From the NCBI GenBank assembly GCA_018340805.1, contig JACMZG010001911.1:51312124-51376123 (forward strand): a stretch of 64,000 bases of DNA. The letters run 5' to 3'. Shown piece after piece: positions 57,431 to 64,000 of the stretch. Origin of the DNA: Microvelia longipes (Eukaryota; Arthropoda; Insecta; Hemiptera; Veliidae). The notes below the pieces were generated by a model. The model was not told the DNA's origin and did not search any database. It saw only the letters and a program-made list of their open reading frames with translations. A program made the position numbers and the translations under genes. Each line of letters begins with the position of its first letter. Within the stretch, counting starts at the first letter, position 1.

Positions 57431-59940
57431 AATGTTTAGTGTTTCTCATGTAATGTTATTTATTCATTTTTTTAAATCAAGTTTGTTATTCAAGTTATGC
57501 TGCCTATGTTTATGCAGTCTATTTAATAATTTATAATCTATTTATTTTCTTGTTTGTTCTTTTCATTTGTTTGTAAAATGTTGACAATTGAGAAACTTTG
57601 TAATAAAGTAACCTCAAGTATGTGAATAAATAAATATTATATTCTTTTTTATTATAAAGTATGAAACATATAGATAACTAGTATGGTGTCAAAGATTAGT
57701 TCAAATTTTCTCCCATTATAGACAAACATTTTTACTTTAAAATTCAATAAAAACTACAATAAAAAAATACTTTAAAAATTCACAGGAAAGCCATTGTTGT
57801 GGTTTGCTGTTTTTTTTTAGCAGCTATCTTTTCATTTCAAAGAATTATCCATAAACGTGCCACTGATGAGTATGTATTCCTCTATGAAACGTGCAAGTAA
57901 TTCATTGCAATGTTTCCTTATTTTAATATAAGGAATAATTTTTTATATATATATACTCTGCTGAATATGAATTATTTCTTTAAAATTTACTTGTATACCA
58001 TAATATTTTAGCACTAGGCTACAGTAGTGTTTACCTTGATTTAAACATAAATTAAATTTAAATAATACTATTTCAAAAACCATCTCAAGGTTTTATAGGC
58101 TTAATTAGGAAGTCATTTATTTAATGCTTATGAAATTAAAATTTTAATCAAATGAAACTTAGAAGAATGCAGTCTGGGCCCACATAGCCTCTGCCTACAG
58201 TAAGAGTGGGAGTCAAAAATCTGTAACAAAAAATTATAATTGATACCTGCTAACTTGTAAATTATTAAACTAAAAATAAACCAAACCTACCAGGTATTAA
58301 CATAGGTTAATAAACCAATTAACATAGGTTAATTGGTCTGAAAGCAAAAAATCATATATGTTAGTGATATTTCATTTTAATAAATTTTCAAGAGAATAAT
58401 ATGAAAAAAATAAATTTTAGTAATGATTGTAAAACATTTTACTTATAATAGAGATGACAAAGACTAATGATAATATGTGTTAAGTAGTTATAAAAATTAG
58501 TAACAGATTGCGTTGATTATCTAAAAGCTCTTACACATATAGAAAATTTAAATCTTTTAAAAGGATGCCCATAGATTATTTAGTAAACTACATAATCTTT
58601 GAGGATGTCATTGTATTTTGAATATTTTAAGGAAAAACTTAGTATAATCCTTTTAATGGTTTAAATATAGCTGATATTTAAAAAAATGTATGAATATTTG
58701 CAAGTAAAAATGTGTAGCATACATAGAAACATGTTCAAATTAATAAGTTTGAAGAGAGTTTAGTTCCTTACCTAAATCCTAAAACATTACAAAAATTAGG
58801 CATATTTTAATATGGCTATTTAAAGGAATATTTAAATAAGCTTTATTTATACATGACTGTGTTATGGGTGAAAGAAATGAGTCTCTCCACGAATATATTT
58901 TTTATTGGCTAAGCGTTTTAACCTTGCATGAGACCATCATCAGTGCCATAGAGTAAAGATGAAATTAATAAAACAACAAATAACTACTTCTTCTTTCTAG
59001 ATGGTAAAAGCTTGATAAGCTGTGTTAGACTACATTTAAATGAATTTGTTGTTCAAATTTAATTTTCAACATATTTAACTCTTGATAGAGTATTTAAACT
59101 CTGATTTTTTTAATTGGTTACCACATTAGACTAGTTAAAGTAAAATAGCATACTTTAGTAATAGTAGTAGGTACCTGGTACCTACTACTAAACTATTTAG
59201 TTTCCTATTTACCATACCTATTTTACCAAACTATTTAGTTACCTAAATAGTTGAGGCTTGTTTCAGTGAACTATTTATGCAGTTTGTAATTGCATATTGT
59301 TACCTTGGAATTAGAAGTCTGTAAAATCTTTTGCTGCCCTAAATCCGAACCCCCGCACATTACTATTCATCTTATATTAAGTAAATTACTTCAACAGCAT
59401 ATTGAATATAGACCTGGTTTATTATGCTTGCAAAAGGATGCATTTTAATAGCAAACCATAAACCATGTATAAAATATCTAAAGTCTCCACTCCAAGGTTT
59501 TTCCAAAATTATTTAGTTTTAATTCATAATTCTGAATAATTGCATTTAATTTGAATTATATCGTTTAATAAAAGAAATGTGAAAGCATAAATGGCAGAAC
59601 ACAAAGTTGGATAAATAATGTGATAATAAACTGTGTATTTTTCTTGACGATTCAACTGCAATACAGTTTAGTAATGCTGGTTTACGCTACTTAGTTTTGA
59701 GAGGGGCAATTGTTTTATAAATAACCTAAGAAATCGTAGGTTATAAGCTAAAGAAAGAATCTATGAATAACGTCGAAAATTTTCATCGTCAATACTTGAG
59801 GGCTATTGTTCGTTTTGTGGCTCACTTGCTTCAATTGTCCTCAGAAAGTAAAAACTTTTTATCCTCAGCGGTTACATAAGTGATCTGCCTAAACCCGGTT
59901 TATGCTCGGTGTATTAGCCATTAAACTTTTTACGTAATAA
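57431..59940. other. Non-coding region
   Basis: AT-rich, no recognised gene. It contains a 14 bp hairpin at 59,162-59,190 and, nearby at ~59,235, a 10 bp hairpin AACTATTTAG-TTAC-CTAAATAGTT. Confidence 0.45.
59162..59190. repeat. 14 bp perfect hairpin with 1-base loop
   Basis: TAGTAGTAGGTACC, one T, then GGTACCTACTACTA. A nearly perfect palindrome in AT-rich DNA; its role is unknown. Confidence 0.8.
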
Positions 59941-60029
59941 TAATAGTACATTGTGTTACTAGGCTGTAAAATAAGGTTCTACAGCCTCGATGAGACAAAT
60001 TCTGGGCTTCCGCGTCAGAATTATTAACC

Positions 60030-60326
60030 TTTCTAATAAATTAATACACATCTGTTACTTGATCTCTTCTCAAGTTATAACATCTCTTGAATACATATAA
60101 TTCTTTAAAATTCTTTAGAGTCATGGTCATGACGCATAAATTAATAAGAATATTCAATGATTATTATAACAGATAAGTATTGCTCAATTAAAAGATAAAT
60201 TTGGAGTGATATATTTTTTTAACCTGAGTTTAATTGATGTTAGAATTTCAAGTGTTTCTAACCAAGCATAATTGTAATTATATTTATTCGTAAATTAATC
60301 GAAGTTGACTATAAATAAGTTTTGCA
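60030..60326 (+). repeat. Upstream segment duplicated at 63,530-63,979
   Basis: CTTCTCAAGTTATAACATCT, GAGTCATGGTCATGACG, TAAAAGATAAATTTGGAGTG and AACCTGAGTTTAATTGATGT occur here and again, in order, before the second ATG at 63,980. The later copy carries an extra ~140 base AT-rich insertion (63,590-63,730). This conserved block includes the presumptive promoter of the secreted-protein gene. Confidence 0.85.
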
Positions 60327-62581
60327 ATGAAACTCTTAATTTTCATTTGTTTAACTTTGTTAGCATCAAGTTATGTAAGTTTCCAATAATTATAATTAGT
60401 TAAATACTATTACTTCCTTGCTGTTTAGATTCATTTATATTTTTTTGTAGAAATATTATTATTTTACTCCATAAATTTATACATACATTTCTACACATAG
60501 ACTATACATTCATATACTTCCAATTTGTTAACATATATATGTTAGGAATTTGCGCAATCTGGGATCCTTCAATTTCTTCTTCTCTACTGTCGTCCGAAAA
60601 TTTTACTTAAATAGGTTAGGGTATAATTAGACATGGTTTTTCCCAACGCATAGATCCTTGTTCCATCCAAGAGATGACAATGAGTCTATATCATTAAATT
60701 CAGCTCAGCCTGTAATAAACGTCCATATGTTATGAGGCTGAATGTATACATACAAATTAAACCATGGATTAATTTTTGTGTGAATTAAAATTTTTGGTTC
60801 TAACGGGGAGGAACAATTGCAATATTTGACCAAGGGTTAACAATTACGCTACTTGAAGACATATAGCGAACAAATTAAAAGGAACAATATTAGTAAATTT
60901 TAATTTATTGTCCAACCATTAAAGTCAGTACTATTTTTAAAATCAGTCAGTTTTCTAATAAAATGGTTACAACTATTTTAATAAAATTGATTTAATCTGG
61001 CATAAAATCTCTATGTTCCTATTCTATACTTATTATGGTCAATTTTAATATATTTTAAATCTTTCAGGCCAATGAGTTGTCAGAATACAATTCAGGTGAC
61101 ATTGAAGCGGCTCAAAAAACGCTAGATAAGCTATCACAGCTAACTCTGGTACGAATCAAATCTAGAATATCCGACAGGATCGATACCAAAGTAAATGCCG
61201 GACTAGCTAAGCTTGCGGGTATTCATGAGAAATGTGCTGTTCAAGCCGTTGGCTCACTTGAGCAGACCAGAAATGACTCCAAGAAGCTGCTTAATGAATG
61301 TTCTGATGTAATTCCCGCTACAGTGGAAGATATTAAAGGTTTTTAATGTTAAATTAATTGTAAAGTTAAATGGGGTTAAATAGAAAAAATTTGGTACATC
61401 AGCTTCATACACCAATACTCTTCATTGATGTACATATTTATTTACTATACAGCTGTATATTTGATGTATTTTCCCAATAACTCAATGATCAATAATACCA
61501 TTTCAATCTGCAAACTCAAAAAATAACCGCAATTGTAAACTACGTCAGTTATTAAAGAAGAAAAAACCCTTGCCCCCCTTGCCTACGCAGTTTATTAAGA
61601 AAAAAACCGTTTACTTGCCAATTGTGAATGTAAAAGTTTGGGTTAACTCTCCCTATTTAGTTATGCATGCAACCTGCAATCACTCAAAATCGTAAATCCC
61701 TTTGTCCCTGAATATAACGGCTAGTGTCGCTAATATTCGGTGGATCATTAACTTACTTGACCCGTCAATAATAATCTCCATAACGTTTGTTCAATTAAGA
61801 ACCTACAAGTTCCTTCAATATAGAACTCTAAGACGTTAGTTCAATCAAGAATTTTCATGCTCCTTCAATATTTAACTCTGAGACGGTTCAATCAAGAACT
61901 TACGTGCTCCTCTTCACTTGATGTACGATTAATCAAGAAATCTCAGACGTTTCTTCCATGCCTCATACTCAGACATTTAGATCTATGCCTTATGATTTAA
62001 ACAATAATGAAATGCAGACTGTACAGATTCCTTTTTTTAACATATTTCATTGATTAATACAATAACAATTATAATTGTTACAAGTATTAGAGGTAAATGA
62101 TTGAAGTGGCTTGAGAGACTTGGTAAAGAAACAGTCCAGTGATTGCACTCAGGCGGGAGTAGGTACAGATTCAAATATGTTTACTCAGAATTTAGGGTAA
62201 ATTTATTTTATTTAAGTTTAGTCTTGTTCATATATCTGTCTATTGTGTGTTGTCAGGTATAATAAAAGTTGGTTTCATGCAATCAATGTGGATACTTGGG
62301 TCAGTTTGGGACATGGTCGCAGCATATGGTCCATGCTTGCATCCGAGCGAACACGACGATACACGTACAATTGCATTTTTACGGCCACGCAACACGTCTT
62401 TGGTCTCATTGAAGACGACGCAATCCTTGTTGTTAAATACTCTCTCTGGGTTGCCGGATTTGTCTTTAAAACCATCTTGAGAGTCTACGCTTGTATAGAT
62501 GAAGAATTAATAGCAGCATCGATTGAATCAACGGTTGCTCAAGCTCAGCAATGTCATCAATTGTTTAATAATGATTTTTAA
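60327..62581 (+). CDS. Small secreted protein of unknown function (spliced)
   Basis: Exon 1 at 60,327-60,374 encodes a signal peptide, MKLLIFICLTLLASSY, followed by a GTAAGT donor (phase 0). Exon 2 starts at 61,068 (after TCTTTCAG) with ANELSEYNSGDIEAAQKTLD and is helical, with cysteines in IHEKCAVQA and LLNECSDV. It either stops at TAA 61,344-61,346 (about 108 aa in total) or splices near 61,338. A third exon, probably 62,257-62,581, follows a CTATTGTGTGTTGTCAG acceptor and reads DDAILVVKYSLWVAGFVFKT, VYACIDEELI, QAQQCHQLFNNDF, then TAA. The third exon's good frame needs a phase-2 donor, while exon 2 offers phase 1, so the join is unresolved. I do not recognise the family. Confidence 0.65.
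61347..62256. other. Intron or spacer with short diverged repeats
   Basis: At 61,780-61,960 a ~50-65 base unit with GTTCAATCAAGAA, CTTCAATA and AACTCTGAGACG recurs about three times. Nothing else is recognised. Confidence 0.45.
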
Positions 62582-62621
62582 ATGTTATTACTCGTAACAG
62601 TGATATGACTAAAAAAAATAC

Positions 62622-62627
62622 AATAAA
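62622..62627 (+). terminator. Candidate polyadenylation signal for the secreted-protein gene
   Basis: AATAAA, 40 bases after the TAA at 62,579-62,581. This supports the view that the ORF at 62,257-62,581 is a true terminal exon on the plus strand. Confidence 0.5.
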
Positions 62628-63589
62628 TATCACTTAATATATACAAACTGAATCTTGACTATTCTTACACCTTTGTTTTCTTACATTTCAACAAACACCT
62701 TTAAAGTTAGCAAAACTCTTTGAAAAGGAATCTGTTCTCTTTGTAAGTTTGAAAGTTCTTGGCCAATGTATATTTAAACTGCAAAGGCTTGAACTTTGTT
62801 GGTTTCTATAAATTTCTCAGTAAGGTTGGATTTTTTTTATTCCAACTTAAAAAAAACATATTTAAAAAATATTTATTATAATCTGCAGTGCAATATTTTA
62901 TTGCAGATATTGATTTTATTTTATTTCTTAAAAATTGATGAAATGTAACAATTTGATAAAATCAAAAATATTTTTCCCTTATTTCGACAAATGATGATGT
63001 TGCCAAATAGATCAAACCAAAAAAAGTCGTTTTGTGAGTGCTACGGAACAAAAATTTTAGAAAGAAATTTTTGTTTAATCTTTTTTCATTATTTAAAAAG
63101 TTATTTATTTATTTAATACAAAAATTCTCTAATAATTAATAAATTATTATGGATTAATTTAGAAAATAATCCAAATTGTCAAATCACAGAAATCAAATTT
63201 ATATAAATACAGCTGTGAGCATAGCTTCTAAAAATAAACAAAACATCTGGGTTTCTTTTATATTATATTAAGATCGTCTAGATTCGCCACAAGAAGGATT
63301 TAGACAGAAAGGTATGGTCAAGTTCCGTCACGAGATTTTATTTTGCCAGGATCACTTCCGTCATTAAATATAGACAACCCAGGTGTAAAAAACGCAAAAA
63401 ATATTCTCTTTTCTAACGAATTTCTTACGTCCACAAGAGCAGTACTCAAATAGGTTTAACTAATCAATCTTGATTAATTGCGTTTCACGAAAGCCGTTTA
63501 GACAACCCAGGCATTAAAAACGCAAAATATTATAATACACATATGATACTTGCTCTCTTCTCAAGTTATAACATCTCTTAAAAACATAT

Positions 63590-63735
63590 AATTATTATTA
63601 TATTACATATTAATATATTATATATAATATTATATTAATTAATTAATTATGTATAATATTATACTATATATATTATATATTTATTTATATTTTTATATAT
63701 TACATATTATTATATATTATTTATTTATTTTACAT
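63590..63735. repeat. AT-rich low-complexity insertion
   Basis: A run of TATTA/TATATAATAT/TTAATTAATTAA sequence, largely self-complementary, that is absent from the matching position (~60,105) of the upstream duplicate. It was probably added after the duplication. Confidence 0.7.
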
Positions 63736-63979
63736 AATTCTCTAAAACTCTATAGAGTCATGGTCACGACACATTAATTAAGAAGAATATTTAATGATTA
63801 ATAACAGATAAGTATTAATACAGATAAGTATGGCTCAATTAAAAGATAAATTTGGAGTGATTTATTTTTTTTAACCTGAGTTTAATTGTTGTTAGAATTT
63901 CAAGTGCTTCTAACAAAGCATAATTGTAATTATAATTATTCATAAATTAATCGAAGTTAACTAAAAATAAGTTTACGCA

Positions 63980-64000
63980 ATGAAACTCTTCATTACATTT
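63980..64000 (+). CDS. Start of a tandem duplicate of the secreted-protein gene (cut by window end)
   Basis: ATG at 63,980 opens ATGAAACTCTTCATTACATT, encoding M-K-L-F-I-T. It is preceded by ~300 bases matching the upstream region of the gene at 60,327 (GCAATGAAACTCTT in both). The distance between the two start codons is 3,653 bases. Only the first residues of the signal peptide lie in the window. Confidence 0.75.

Noticed and set aside
60309..60319. TATA box (CTATAAATAAG) for the secreted-protein gene
   Set aside because: It is only ~10 bases before the ATG, too close for a transcription start upstream of the start codon, and it is changed to CTAAAAATAAG in the duplicate.

Overview
This window is a 64 kb, AT-rich piece of an insect nuclear genome. 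The evidence for an insect is an odorant-receptor gene of the insect-specific 7tm_6 type, a histidine decarboxylase gene with an insect-like C-terminal tail, short spliced exons with GT..AG borders, and many remnants of non-LTR, Ty3/Gypsy and MITE elements. A hemipteran would fit, but the order cannot be fixed from this sequence. A 10-N scaffold gap and isolated N bases show a draft assembly. The repeats in the first 13 kb and in 34-40 kb carry many single-base indels that look partly like consensus errors.

Layout. (1) 1-12,723: a repeat territory. A ~155 bp repeat built around the perfect palindrome TATAGTTCGGCCGAACTATA lies in minus orientation at 1-955 and in plus orientation at 4,173-12,723. 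The plus-strand part is organised as four larger units, each ending in the same ~290 bp terminal module. The two orientations flank a decayed LINE reverse transcriptase fragment and a decayed Ty3/Gypsy pol fragment, both on the minus strand. The whole resembles a large foldback or CACTA-like DNA transposon whose right end has been tandemly amplified. (2) 12,870-18,940: the 3' part of histidine decarboxylase (Hdc), + strand. Four exons are intact, all with matching phase-1 introns, and an upstream exon next to the repeat array is frameshifted. (3) 23,106-29,840: an odorant-receptor gene, + strand, with clear first, second and last three exons and an uncertain middle. (4) 29,841-50,000: gene-poor DNA with a gap, T-rich sequence, a ~2.1-2.2 kb tandem duplication full of short GC-richer minisatellites, a ~70 bp tandem repeat, TA microsatellites and several MITEs, including a family with ~75 bp terminal inverted repeats. 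(5) 50,032-52,953: an intact, single-exon HELQ/mus301 DNA-repair helicase (973 aa). (6) 56,660-57,430: a decayed LINE reverse transcriptase 3' end. (7) 60,327-62,581: a small secreted-protein gene, followed 3,653 bp later by the start of a tandem duplicate that runs off the window.

The genes are unrelated in function: neurotransmitter synthesis (histamine), olfaction, DNA repair and a secreted protein of unknown role. Nothing suggests they are co-regulated. The most unusual signal is the palindrome-based array and its terminal modules, which appear to sit within or against the Hdc gene.
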